The translations under genes were made by a program, and so were the position numbers. From NCBI GenBank assembly GCA_902527045.1, contig CABZNL010000008.1, positions 1 to 60,153 of the forward strand: a stretch of 60,153 nt of DNA. The letters are read 5' to 3'. The notes under the pieces are model-generated. The model was not told the origin of the DNA and did no database searches. It worked only from the letters and a program-made list of their open reading frames with translations. The first letter of the stretch is position 1; every line of letters begins with the position of its first letter. Source of the DNA: an uncultured Alphaproteobacteria bacterium. Its GTDB lineage: Bacteria > Pseudomonadota > Alphaproteobacteria > HIMB59. Below, in pieces: positions 15,978 to 24,096 of the stretch.

Positions 15978-17255
15978 ATGACACTTGAAGAACTTGAATC
16001 GTTTGTGATGATGCAAGCAAATGTCAGTACCGAAGCATTTTATTGGTGGTGTACTGCTTTAATGATTGCAATTCACGTCGGCTTCTTGATGTATGAGGTT
16101 GGATCATCGCGTTTTAAAAATGCTGTATCCTCCGCTTGTAAAAATCTTTTAGCATTCGCATTCATGATACCAACTTTTTGGTTATTTGGTTGGTATATTT
16201 ATCTCGCATTTCCAGGTGGTTTTTCTCCCATAGACCTTGAGGGTTATGGAACACCATGGAATGTATCAATGGGACCAATGTTAAGTGATCAAGCTACAGG
16301 TATATTCTGGGCAGCATTTACATTGTTTGCATGTACAACTGCATCCATTTTCTCAGGATCCGTTTTAGAAAGAATAAGAATTAGTTCTTTTGTTTTCTTA
16401 GCAGTAGTTCTTGGATCAGGAGCTTGGATACTCGGAGCTTCATGGGGCTGGCATGCTGATGGATGGTTAGTAACCCAATTTGGTTATCATGACGTCGGAG
16501 CTGCAGGTGTGGTTCACATGATAGCAGGTTGGTTTGCATTTGGTGTAGTACTAAACCTAGGACCTAGAGTTGGAAAATATAATGCAGACGGCACAGCTAA
16601 TGAAATTGAAGGTCATGACCTTCGTTTTTCATTTATAGGCTTATTAATGATTATTGTTGGTTTCTTTGGATTCCTCGGTGGTTGTTTGATATGGGGAGGT
16701 GCAGAGTTCGGTGGATGGATGAATATCTATGGTGCTCCAGCTACTCTTTCATCATTTGCTTTCAATACCCTTATGGGTCTTGGTGGAGGAATGATCGGTG
16801 CATTCTGGATGAGTAAAGGTAACCCATTTTGGATGATGTCTGGAGGACTTGCAGGTATATTCTCGTGTGCTGCTGGTCTAGATGTCTGGTATCCAGGATT
16901 AGCTTTTGTATTAGGTTTTGTTGGTGGTGTAATTATTATTCCTGCGAATAATTTGTTACACAGTATCTTCAAGATTGATGATCCAGTTGGTGCTATTTCA
17001 GTTCACGGTGTAGCAGGTATTTGGGGTGTATTAGCAATGGGACTTTTTGCTTCTGGTTACCCTGCATCCGGCGATATTCCACCAACTAGCTTTGGAGGTC
17101 AATTGGTAGGGGCAATAGTTATGTTCTTACTAGGATTTGTTCCAGGATATGGCCTCTCATTTATTATGAAAGCTATGGGATGGCTTAGAGTACCAGATGC
17201 GGTACAAAAAGCCGGAATTGACAGTGCTGAGCTTGGTTTAAAAGCTTATCAATAA
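15978..17255 (+). CDS. amt: Ammonium/methylamine transporter (Amt family)
   Basis: A 425-aa integral membrane protein with about 11 predicted spans. The twin pore histidines are visible in GVVHMIAGW and SVHGVAGIWG, and the Amt signature lies around SIFSGSVLERIR. No PII gene (glnK) follows it; glnB is 23 kb away beside glnA. It is divergent from gmaS, the arrangement seen for the dedicated methylamine permease of marine roseobacters, so the substrate is probably methylammonium rather than, or as well as, ammonium. The ribosome site AAGGAGG precedes ATG 15978. Family is certain; substrate is inferred from context. Confidence 0.88.
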   Translation: MTLEELESFVMMQANVSTEAFYWWCTALMIAIHVGFLMYEVGSSRFKNAVSSACKNLLAFAFMIPTFWLFGWYIYLAFPGGFSPIDLEGYGTPWNVSMGPMLSDQATGIFWAAFTLFACTTASIFSGSVLERIRISSFVFLAVVLGSGAWILGASWGWHADGWLVTQFGYHDVGAAGVVHMIAGWFAFGVVLNLGPRVGKYNADGTANEIEGHDLRFSFIGLLMIIVGFFGFLGGCLIWGGAEFGGWMNIYGAPATLSSFAFNTLMGLGGGMIGAFWMSKGNPFWMMSGGLAGIFSCAAGLDVWYPGLAFVLGFVGGVIIIPANNLLHSIFKIDDPVGAISVHGVAGIWGVLAMGLFASGYPASGDIPPTSFGGQLVGAIVMFLLGFVPGYGLSFIMKAMGWLRVPDAVQKAGIDSAELGLKAYQ

Positions 17256-17275
17256 CGAATGAGGAAGGAGAAATC

Positions 17276-17449
17276 ATGAATTCATGGCCAGGACCTGAAA
17301 ATAGTTGGGAAGGTGTTGACGCTTATTTCACATCAGCTGACAGTGAAGGTACTCTAATCTTTTGGACTCTTGTTGTTATTGCTTTGTGTATATTTGCTAC
17401 ATTTGCTGCAGCAAAACATGAGTCAGATACTGCAAAAAAAACTAAATAA
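17276..17449 (+). CDS. Small single-span membrane protein encoded after amt
   Basis: A 57-aa open frame with a strong GAGGAAGGAG ribosome site, 20 bp after the amt stop. The first ~25 residues are polar and acidic (MNSWPGPENSWEGVDAYF...), followed by one hydrophobic span of about 20 residues (LIFWTLVVIALCIFATFAAA) and a short basic tail. A perfect GC-rich hairpin follows, so amt and this gene look like a complete two-gene transcript. It may be a small accessory subunit of the Amt channel. I recognise no family. Confidence 0.68.
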   Translation: MNSWPGPENSWEGVDAYFTSADSEGTLIFWTLVVIALCIFATFAAAKHESDTAKKTK

Positions 17450-17457
17450 TGTTATAA

Positions 17458-17486
17458 TTAAGGCGGGGAAAAAATCCCCGCCTTAA
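17458..17486. terminator. Perfect 12-bp hairpin terminator after amt operon
   Basis: TTAAGGCGGGGA (17458-17469) and TCCCCGCCTTAA (17475-17486) pair perfectly around an A5 loop. It begins 9 bp after the stop of the 57-aa gene and ends 4 bp before the next small gene. It is the strongest stem noticed in the window. Confidence 0.75.
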
Positions 17487-17489
17487 AAT

Positions 17490-17660
17490 ATGGATTACAA
17501 TACCACAAACCTACTCTTCCAAAACATAGTCCAAACTGTACTAGATAACAAATTATTAGCTGCATTAATATGGATTGCCTTTATGTATTTTATTTTAAGG
17601 AGAGTAGCAAAAAGTGATTATGATTTAATTTTAAAAAAAAAGTGGACAAGAGATAAATAA
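17490..17660 (+). CDS. Small single-span membrane protein
   Basis: A 56-aa frame from ATG 17490: a polar N-terminus (MDYNTTNLLFQNIVQ), one hydrophobic span (LLAALIWIAFMYFIL) and a basic C-terminal tail (RRVAKSDYD ... KKKWTRDK), a positive-inside pattern. It starts 4 bp after the terminator hairpin, so it has almost no room for its own promoter and no clear ribosome site, which lowers confidence. It ends 6 bp before the amidotransferase gene and may be translated with it from read-through. Function unknown. Confidence 0.45.
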   Translation: MDYNTTNLLFQNIVQTVLDNKLLAALIWIAFMYFILRRVAKSDYDLILKKKWTRDK

Positions 17661-17666
17661 ACTTCT

Positions 17667-18407
17667 TTGAAATTACTAATTATCAGTGGTATGGATAAAA
17701 ACCATGATGATCAGCATGTAAAAGCAAATTGCCCTTTCCAACACACCTTTTTTGAGAAGATTATAAAAGACCACAACTCAAAATATACAACTAAAGTTTT
17801 TAAGTCATATTTAATTGACATCAATGAATATGATTTTTCTCATTTTGATGCTTTTTTATGGACAGGAGGCTTAGGTAATATTTACGAAAACAACTCACAC
17901 AACAAAAAACAATTAGAAATATTTTCTAAAATAGTTGAACTCGGGAAACCTATTTGGGGCAGCTGTTGGGGATTGCAAGTTTTTGTAACCGTTCTTGGAG
18001 GCAAAATTACTAAATCATTAATACCTGAATTTGGGTTTGCAAATAATATAAAAATAAAAAATGATCATTACATTTATAGAAACAAAAAGGATCTATTTAC
18101 TGCACCAGGACATCATTATGATGGCATTGAAAATATTCCAAATGATTTTAAAGTCATATCTGAAAATGATTTTTCTATCCAGTCTATTGTCCATAAAAAA
18201 TATAATATAATCTGTACTCAATATCACCCTGAGCTTCCCTACAATTTTATTGGTAATTTAATGACATACTGGAAAACAAATTATCTTGATAAAATGACTG
18301 GTGAGAAATTTAGCAAACTTATTCATAACTTGGAACAATTAGAGAGTAGTGATCTTTATGATCGTAAACTCGAGTTAGTAAATTGGCTGAACGGTTTAGA
18401 AAATTAA
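17667..18407 (+). CDS. Class I glutamine amidotransferase (GMP synthase-like, stand-alone)
   Basis: A 246-aa GATase1 domain protein. The nucleophile is Cys100 in WGSCWGLQVF, and His187/Glu189 in QYHPEL complete the triad. The protein has no attached synthetase domain, so it acts alone or with an unknown partner. It starts with TTG 17667, 6 bp after the 56-aa frame. Stand-alone class I amidotransferases often hydrolyse gamma-glutamyl compounds, which would fit a cluster making gamma-glutamylamides, but this is inference. It is tail-to-tail with the minus-strand gene at 18408. Confidence 0.75.
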   Translation: MKLLIISGMDKNHDDQHVKANCPFQHTFFEKIIKDHNSKYTTKVFKSYLIDINEYDFSHFDAFLWTGGLGNIYENNSHNKKQLEIFSKIVELGKPIWGSCWGLQVFVTVLGGKITKSLIPEFGFANNIKIKNDHYIYRNKKDLFTAPGHHYDGIENIPNDFKVISENDFSIQSIVHKKYNIICTQYHPELPYNFIGNLMTYWKTNYLDKMTGEKFSKLIHNLEQLESSDLYDRKLELVNWLNGLEN

Positions 18408-18653
18408 TTATTTTTTTGTAACAATTGTCACTACTCCTGCGAAAATTACAGCTAATAATCCACAAAATATTGCTGCAAAAAAAATAGTAGAGACAATATA
18501 AATAAAAATCGTGATACTTGTTATTTTACTAAAAAAAAGAGGATTTTGTAAAAACTGATCAATTACCAACATAAAAGTCAGTACTAAAAACCCAGTTATG
18601 AAACCTCTTTTATAAAATTTCATCCAAGATCTTTTAAAAAATTCTATATTCAT
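18408..18653 (-). CDS. Small two-span membrane protein, unknown
   Basis: An 81-aa frame starting at ATG 18653. A basic N-terminus (MNIEFFKRSWMKFYKRG) is followed by two hydrophobic segments (FITGFLVLTFMLVIDQFL and, near the C-terminus, IVSTIFFAAIFCGLLAVIFAGVVTIV). It fills the gap between the convergent amidotransferase gene and the next ligase gene almost exactly. The base composition suits a membrane-protein coding strand. I know no family. It could be a chance frame in AT-rich DNA, but the organised topology argues for a real gene. Confidence 0.5.
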   Translation of the reverse strand: MNIEFFKRSWMKFYKRGFITGFLVLTFMLVIDQFLQNPLFFSKITSITIFIYIVSTIFFAAIFCGLLAVIFAGVVTIVTKK

Positions 18654-18724
18654 AAATACAAGTAGAAATTTTATATTATGGTCTTATAATTTCAATTTGT
18701 TAAATCGGAAAGCGAGAAATTCTT

Positions 18725-20122
18725 TTGAGTGATTATTTTGAAAATTTTAAAGACGCCTTACCTGATATAAAAAAAGTAAAACAATTAAAAAAACAATTAG
18801 AAAAGAAAGGCGTAAAGTATATTTACTCAAATTGGATAGACTTTCTAGGAAGTCCAAAAACTAAACCTATGCCTTTATCTGATTTTGAAGATCTTTGTAT
18901 GGGTAAAGGTCCTCAGTTTGCTGTTCATTCCGTTTCCTTTGTTCCAGAATTAACACCTGCAGACAATGATCAAATCCCATTACCTGATTTAGATAGTCTT
19001 CTCATATGTCCATGGGATAAAACATGTGCATGGGTTTTTGCAGATTTATATTGGAATGATAAACCTTACGATGTATGTCCAAGAATGACATTAAAAAAAC
19101 AGATAAAAGAAAGTGCTAAATCTGACCTTAAATTTTTTGTTGGTATTGAGCCAGAATTTTTTCTTATGAAGTGGGAGGGTGATAAACCAGTAAAGGCAAT
19201 CGATAGAGATCCTATAGATTTAAGAAGGCAAGCTTTCGGATATGACTCTGAATATTCAATTGATGGTATGCATTTTTTAAAAGAAATCATTGATATTTTA
19301 AATAACGATTTGAAATGGGATCTTCATGACGTCGTTGCGGAAGGTGCATATGGTCAATATGAATTAGATTTTGGTTATACGGATATATTAGGAATGGCTG
19401 ATAGGTTTGTATTTTTAAGAGTTCTACTAAAAGAAATAGCAAAAAAATATGGATATTTTGTATCTTTTATGCCGAAGACAACAATCAGTGATTGGAGAGC
19501 AGGGGCTCATATTAATCATAGTGTTGCTTCAATAAAAAAGAAAAATAATAATATTTATAAGGATGGAAATAAGTTTTCAAGTAAAGCTTATAACGCTGTA
19601 GCTGGAATACTTAAACATGGAGCAGCAATTACTGCATTAGCATGTCCTACTGTTAATTCTTATAACGGATTTGTTCCAACAGTTGAGGGGCTAGATGGTG
19701 GCCGACACACATGGGCTCCAACACATATGACATACGGAAGTAATAATAGATCAGCTATGATAAGATTACCCCAAAATAGATATTGTATAGAAAATAGGGC
19801 ATCTGATTTAACTCAAAACCCATATTTAACATTTTCATTATTGGCGTCAGCTGTTACAGAAGGAATTGATAAGAATATGAAGCCACCAAAACCAACTAAT
19901 AAAAGTCTGTATGATTTGACCGAAAAAGAAAAAAAAGAAGTTACCTCATTACCAAGAAACTTATTAGAAGCAGTAGATGCTTTTGCAGAGGATAAATTAA
20001 CCAAAAAAGTTTTTTCTGAAGCAATGATAAATAATTTTATTGGATATAAATATGATGAGTGGTCCCGATATCATACAACCACTACTGATTGGGAAATTAA
20101 AGAATATCTAAAGTTATTTTAA
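18725..20122 (+). CDS. Third glutamine synthetase-family ligase, divergent
   Basis: A 465-aa GS-fold protein. Metal/glutamate segments are present (GIEPEFFLMKW; VAEGAYGQYELDFGY), as are NSYNGFVP, NNRSAMIRLP and NPYLTFSLL. The ammonium-pocket FDGSS motif is replaced by a segment around FAVHSVSF, and the catalytic-loop motif reads AGAHINHS instead of GMHCH. Together these suggest a bulky or unusual amine acceptor. The start is TTG 18725 (MSDYFENF) with a purine-rich GGAAAGCGAGA upstream. The stop is immediately followed by the TTG start of the MetX-like gene, so the two are translationally coupled and probably work in sequence. Substrate unknown. Confidence 0.78.
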   Translation: MSDYFENFKDALPDIKKVKQLKKQLEKKGVKYIYSNWIDFLGSPKTKPMPLSDFEDLCMGKGPQFAVHSVSFVPELTPADNDQIPLPDLDSLLICPWDKTCAWVFADLYWNDKPYDVCPRMTLKKQIKESAKSDLKFFVGIEPEFFLMKWEGDKPVKAIDRDPIDLRRQAFGYDSEYSIDGMHFLKEIIDILNNDLKWDLHDVVAEGAYGQYELDFGYTDILGMADRFVFLRVLLKEIAKKYGYFVSFMPKTTISDWRAGAHINHSVASIKKKNNNIYKDGNKFSSKAYNAVAGILKHGAAITALACPTVNSYNGFVPTVEGLDGGRHTWAPTHMTYGSNNRSAMIRLPQNRYCIENRASDLTQNPYLTFSLLASAVTEGIDKNMKPPKPTNKSLYDLTEKEKKEVTSLPRNLLEAVDAFAEDKLTKKVFSEAMINNFIGYKYDEWSRYHTTTTDWEIKEYLKLF

Positions 20123-21139
20123 TTGATCAATAGAGAAGAACTTCATAAATATCAATTAGATAATTTCAAATTAAAATCTGGTGAAGTTGTGAATTTACAA
20201 CTGAGTTACCTTGCTTTTGGTAATCTTAATTCTGATAAATCAAATGTAATTTTATTTCCCACTAGATATGCAGGGACACACCTCGAACAAGGATATCTAA
20301 TTAGTAATAACTTTCCTATTAACCCTGATAAATATTTTATCATTATTCCAAATATGTTTTGTAATGGCGTTTCTTCATCACCAAGTAACGCAGAAAAGCC
20401 ATATAATGGTCCAAATTTTCCTTTAATTACAATATATGACAATGTACAAGCCCAATATTTACTTTTAAAAGAAATATTCAACATAGAAAAAATTAAATTA
20501 GTTATTGGTTGGTCAATGGGCGGACAACAAGCATTTCAGTGGGTATCATATTTTCCAGACATGGTAGATAATATGATTTCTATGTGTGGTCATGCTAAAA
20601 CCACCGAACACACATATGTGTTTTTAGAGGGTGTATATGCTGCTCTGACTTCAGATCCAAACTGGAATTCTGGAAATTATGAAAAACAACCTCAAAATGG
20701 AAAAACAACAATGGCCAGAGTATGGGCTGGATGGGCTCATGGGCAAGACTGGTTTAGGGAAAAAAAATATATCGATGATGGCTATAAAGATGCAAAAGAA
20801 GTTTTAGATAAACTTTGGAATAGAATTTACTATCGTAAGGATGCAAACGATTTATTAGCGATGATAAGAACTTGGCAAGAGCACGATATTAGCAAAAATA
20901 ATAAATTTGATAATCAATTTGATAAAGCTCTTAACTCTATTACTGCGAGATGCATTTTAATGCCAGGTAAAAATGATTTATACTTCCCTCCAGAGGATAA
21001 CGAAATTGAATTAAAAAATATTAAAAATGGTGAATTACGTATCATTCCATCAAGCTACGGTCACTATGCTGGAGCAGGTAAGTCCAAAGATGATTTAAAT
21101 TTCGTTAATGATGCTATAAAGGAAATATTGGTTACTTAA
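20123..21139 (+). CDS. Homoserine O-acetyltransferase-like (MetX-family) alpha/beta hydrolase
   Basis: A 338-aa alpha/beta-hydrolase of the MetX family. The nucleophile is Ser131 in IGWSMGGQQAFQW; a late MPGKNDLYFPPED supplies the acid and SSYGHYAGAG the histidine. The early PTRYAGTH segment occupies the oxyanion region of MetX-like proteins. It directly abuts the GS-like gene at 18725 (TTG start on the base after the stop), so it probably handles that ligase's substrate or product, for example as an amidase, esterase or acyltransferase. A true methionine-biosynthesis MetX is less likely in this setting. The 3' end overlaps the convergent tyrS by 8 bp. Confidence 0.75.
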   Translation: MINREELHKYQLDNFKLKSGEVVNLQLSYLAFGNLNSDKSNVILFPTRYAGTHLEQGYLISNNFPINPDKYFIIIPNMFCNGVSSSPSNAEKPYNGPNFPLITIYDNVQAQYLLLKEIFNIEKIKLVIGWSMGGQQAFQWVSYFPDMVDNMISMCGHAKTTEHTYVFLEGVYAALTSDPNWNSGNYEKQPQNGKTTMARVWAGWAHGQDWFREKKYIDDGYKDAKEVLDKLWNRIYYRKDANDLLAMIRTWQEHDISKNNKFDNQFDKALNSITARCILMPGKNDLYFPPEDNEIELKNIKNGELRIIPSSYGHYAGAGKSKDDLNFVNDAIKEILVT

Positions 21140-22328
21140 CAATAATTTTAAAATATTTTTTTTTGCCAATCTTGAGTATTTTTTCATCATAAGACTTATC
21201 AATCTTAAGATTGATATCGTTAATTTGGTCGTCGTCAATTTTTATACCACCGCCCTCAATTAGTCTTTTTGCTTCAGATTTTGAAGAGACCGTATTATTG
21301 GATGTTAGTGTATCTATGAGTTTTGAGTCTATTTTAAAGTTAATTTCATCAATATTATCGTAAGAATTATTTTCAAAAATTGATCTTGCTTTTTCTTCAG
21401 CCTCTTGTGCTGAGTTCTCTGAATGGCAATCTGTTGTCACTAAATACGCTAATTTTTTTTTTGCATTATTGATATCTTCTTTAATTAACATCTTTATTTC
21501 TTCTTTATCTAAATCACTAAAAATAAGTAATAGTTTTTCAACATCATTATCATCCACATTTCTCCAATACTGATAGAAATCGTAAGAACTGTATTTATTT
21601 TGATCAATCCAGACAGCTCCTTGCTCGGTCTTACCCATCTTCTTACCAGTTGAGGAAGTTAAAAGAGGTGTAGTAAGACCAAACGCGTCCTTTTTATTAA
21701 TCTTTGATATAATTTCCATACCCAAAACGATATTGCCCCATTGATCCGAGCCACCAATTTGTAACTCACAATTTTCATTTTTATTTAAGTGAAGAAAATC
21801 ATAACTTTGAAGTATCATGTAATTAAATTCTAAAAATGATAATGATTGCTCTCTTTTAAGTCTTTCTTTAACACTTTCAAATGTAAGCATTCGATTGATT
21901 GAAACTTGACTTCCTAAATCTCTCAATAACTCTATATAATTTAATTTATCAAGCCATTGATCATTATTTATAAATTTAATATTTTCTTTAAAATCTCTAA
22001 AATAATATTCAAATATTCTTTTAAAATTTTCAATATTTTTTTGAATTGTTTCGTACGTTAAAATTTGTCTTGATGTATCTTTTCCAGAGGGATCACCTAT
22101 TTTTGTCGTACCCCCACCTAATAGTACTATTGCCTGATGGCCATGTTTGACTAATGTCTTAATTGCTCTCAATTGAACAAGACTACCAGCATGTAAGGTA
22201 TCAGCAGTAGCATCAAATCCAATATAAAAAGTAATTTTTTTCTTATTGAGTAAATTATTGAGTTCTATTTCATTAGTGCATTGATTGAATAGATTTCTAT
22301 CTTTAAATAACTGTATATAATCAACCAT
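21132..22328 (-). CDS. tyrS: Tyrosyl-tRNA synthetase
   Basis: A class I aminoacyl-tRNA synthetase of about 398 residues. It has FDATADTLHAGSL (the HIGH-equivalent, here HAGS), GGGTTKIGDPSGKD, the tyrosine-binding QIGGSDQWGN and the KMSKS-equivalent GKKMGKTEQGAVW. A C-terminal S4-type RNA-binding domain follows (SKSEAKRLIEGGGIKID). The frame extends to a TTG at 22334, but ATG 22328 (MVDYIQLF) is the likelier start. It is divergent from anmK, a common tyrS neighbour in alphaproteobacteria, with only about 33 bp between the starts. It charges tRNA-Tyr in the cytoplasm. Confidence 0.95.
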   Translation of the reverse strand: MVDYIQLFKDRNLFNQCTNEIELNNLLNKKKITFYIGFDATADTLHAGSLVQLRAIKTLVKHGHQAIVLLGGGTTKIGDPSGKDTSRQILTYETIQKNIENFKRIFEYYFRDFKENIKFINNDQWLDKLNYIELLRDLGSQVSINRMLTFESVKERLKREQSLSFLEFNYMILQSYDFLHLNKNENCELQIGGSDQWGNIVLGMEIISKINKKDAFGLTTPLLTSSTGKKMGKTEQGAVWIDQNKYSSYDFYQYWRNVDDNDVEKLLLIFSDLDKEEIKMLIKEDINNAKKKLAYLVTTDCHSENSAQEAEEKARSIFENNSYDNIDEINFKIDSKLIDTLTSNNTVSSKSEAKRLIEGGGIKIDDDQINDINLKIDKSYDEKILKIGKKKYFKIIVK

Positions 22329-22361
22329 ATACAATAATTAACATAATTTTATAGATATCAA

Positions 22362-23411
22362 ATGGAATATATCGCTCTTGGTTGCATGTCTGGTACCTCT
22401 TTAGATGGCATTGATTGCAGCCTCATAAAATCTGATGGAGTTTCATATGTGAATGAAATATCAAATCAATACATTCCATATAGTGATGAGCTGCAATTAA
22501 AATTACATAATGTAATTTTGAAAGGATATTTAGCCGATATCAAAGTTATTAATCAACTAAATCAAGAATATAAGGATTCTATAAACAGTTTTATTAAAAA
22601 AAATAATTTGGAAATAGACTTAATTGCAATGCATGGACAAACTGTTTATCACGATCAAAAAACAAAAATTTCAATACAACTATTTGATAAAAGTATTAGA
22701 TTTAACACGCATTCACCTATTATATGTAATTTTAGAAAAAATGATTTATTAAATGGTGGTAATGGGGCACCAATAATGCCAGAGTTCCACAGAGTCTTAG
22801 CTAATCAATTAGGTTTAAAAAAAGTAATTTTTGTCAATATTGGAGGTGTAACTAATATAACTGTAATTGATAACCAAAAAATTATTGCTGGTGATAGCTC
22901 TTTTGGTAATGCCATTGTAAATGATTTAATTTATGAAAAAACTAAAGAAAGATTTGATGTCGATGGTTCATTATCTAATAATGGTCAGAAAATTGATGAT
23001 CTATTTAAATATATAACAAGCGACGAGTATTTTTTAGAAAACCTTCCAAAGTCTTTAGATAGAAATTCTTTTCATAAATATTTAGATAATTTTATTAAAG
23101 AAAGAAAATTAAATAATTCAATTTATACATTACTAGAAGTTATACCATTTGCCATAAATTCATTGATCTCCTCACAGTCAGACTTCAAAATTATTTTAAT
23201 GGGCGGTGGAAGAAAAAACCTTACACTTCAAAAAATATTTAAGAACTATTTTAACGATGTATCTTTAATTGATATTTACAATATGAATGGTGATTTTATT
23301 GAGTCTCAAGGAATGGCTTATTTAGGTATAAGGTATTTATTAAAAAAAAATTCAACATATTTCACGACTACAAAAGTACTAAAAAATATATATTTAGGAG
23401 AACGTTGTTAA
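22362..23411 (+). CDS. anmK: Anhydro-N-acetylmuramic acid kinase
   Basis: A 349-aa sugar kinase of the AnmK family, which phosphorylates and opens 1,6-anhydro-MurNAc from peptidoglycan turnover so it can be reused. The N-terminal LGCMSGTSLDGIDCS is the family's phosphate-binding signature. AMHGQTVYH, NIGGVTNITVID and a late MGGGRKN complete the actin-like ATPase core. The length is a little under the ~370-residue norm. It is divergent from tyrS and overlaps the convergent hydrolase gene by 4 bp. Its presence suggests cell-wall recycling is retained despite genome compaction. Confidence 0.93.
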   Translation: MEYIALGCMSGTSLDGIDCSLIKSDGVSYVNEISNQYIPYSDELQLKLHNVILKGYLADIKVINQLNQEYKDSINSFIKKNNLEIDLIAMHGQTVYHDQKTKISIQLFDKSIRFNTHSPIICNFRKNDLLNGGNGAPIMPEFHRVLANQLGLKKVIFVNIGGVTNITVIDNQKIIAGDSSFGNAIVNDLIYEKTKERFDVDGSLSNNGQKIDDLFKYITSDEYFLENLPKSLDRNSFHKYLDNFIKERKLNNSIYTLLEVIPFAINSLISSQSDFKIILMGGGRKNLTLQKIFKNYFNDVSLIDIYNMNGDFIESQGMAYLGIRYLLKKNSTYFTTTKVLKNIYLGERC

Positions 23412-24064
23412 CTTTTATGCTTTTGAATATACTTGTTTAATGTCCCCATAAGAGGTTCTAACTTACCTTCAAAAAGATGATTAGATTTGGAGATAGTTTC
23501 CATTGAAACGTCTGCATTTTTCTGCTTCTTAAAAGTTTCAAAAAATTCTTTAAGGTTATCTCTTTTAACAATTTCGTCTTGTTCAGCACGCACTATTAAT
23601 GTTTTAATAGGACAGGGAGATAGAAAGTTAAAATCATACATGTTTACTGGGGGTGCTATTAAAATTAATCCATCAACCTCTGGTCTTCTCATTAGTGTTT
23701 GAAATCCAATCCATGCTCCAAAAGAGAAACCTACAATCCAACATGATCGAAAATCTTCATTCTTTTTTTGTAACCAATCTAGTGAAACACTAGCATCATT
23801 CAACTCACCTTCTCCTTCAGTAAAAGCACCATCACTTTTACCAACACCTCGAAAGTTAATTCTAAGAGTTGAAAAACCAGCATCTTTCATTACTTTAAAA
23901 GCAGCATAATTAACCTTTGTATCCATCGTTCCACCATGTTTTGGGTTTGGATGTAAAATTATAGCGATATTAGGTTTTTCTTGCTCACTAGGTGAGTATT
24001 TGGCTTGAAGTTTACCTTCACCACCTTGTATAAATACTTCTGGCATAATTAAAGAAGAGATCAT
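23408..24064 (-). CDS. Alpha/beta hydrolase, small serine hydrolase-like
   Basis: A 218-aa alpha/beta-hydrolase with HPNPKHGGTMDTKV near the N-terminus, FRGVGKSDG after strand 4 and the nucleophile elbow GFSFGAWIG. RAEQDEIV supplies the acid and SNHLFEG the histidine. Proteins of this short type are widespread in alphaproteobacteria but mostly have no assigned substrate. The family usually begins near MPEVFIQGGEGKL, so the start may be Met7 (ATG 24046) rather than 24064; neither has a clear ribosome site. It diverges from mnmA. Confidence 0.78.
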   Translation of the reverse strand: MISSLIMPEVFIQGGEGKLQAKYSPSEQEKPNIAIILHPNPKHGGTMDTKVNYAAFKVMKDAGFSTLRINFRGVGKSDGAFTEGEGELNDASVSLDWLQKKNEDFRSCWIVGFSFGAWIGFQTLMRRPEVDGLILIAPPVNMYDFNFLSPCPIKTLIVRAEQDEIVKRDNLKEFFETFKKQKNADVSMETISKSNHLFEGKLEPLMGTLNKYIQKHKS

Positions 24065-24096
24065 AGATTACTTTTGATAAAAAAAGCAAGTTATAA

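Noticed and set aside
20123-21139. Calling this gene metX
   Set aside because: The fold matches, but coupling to a GS-like ligase and the absence of other methionine genes make true homoserine acetyltransferase activity doubtful.
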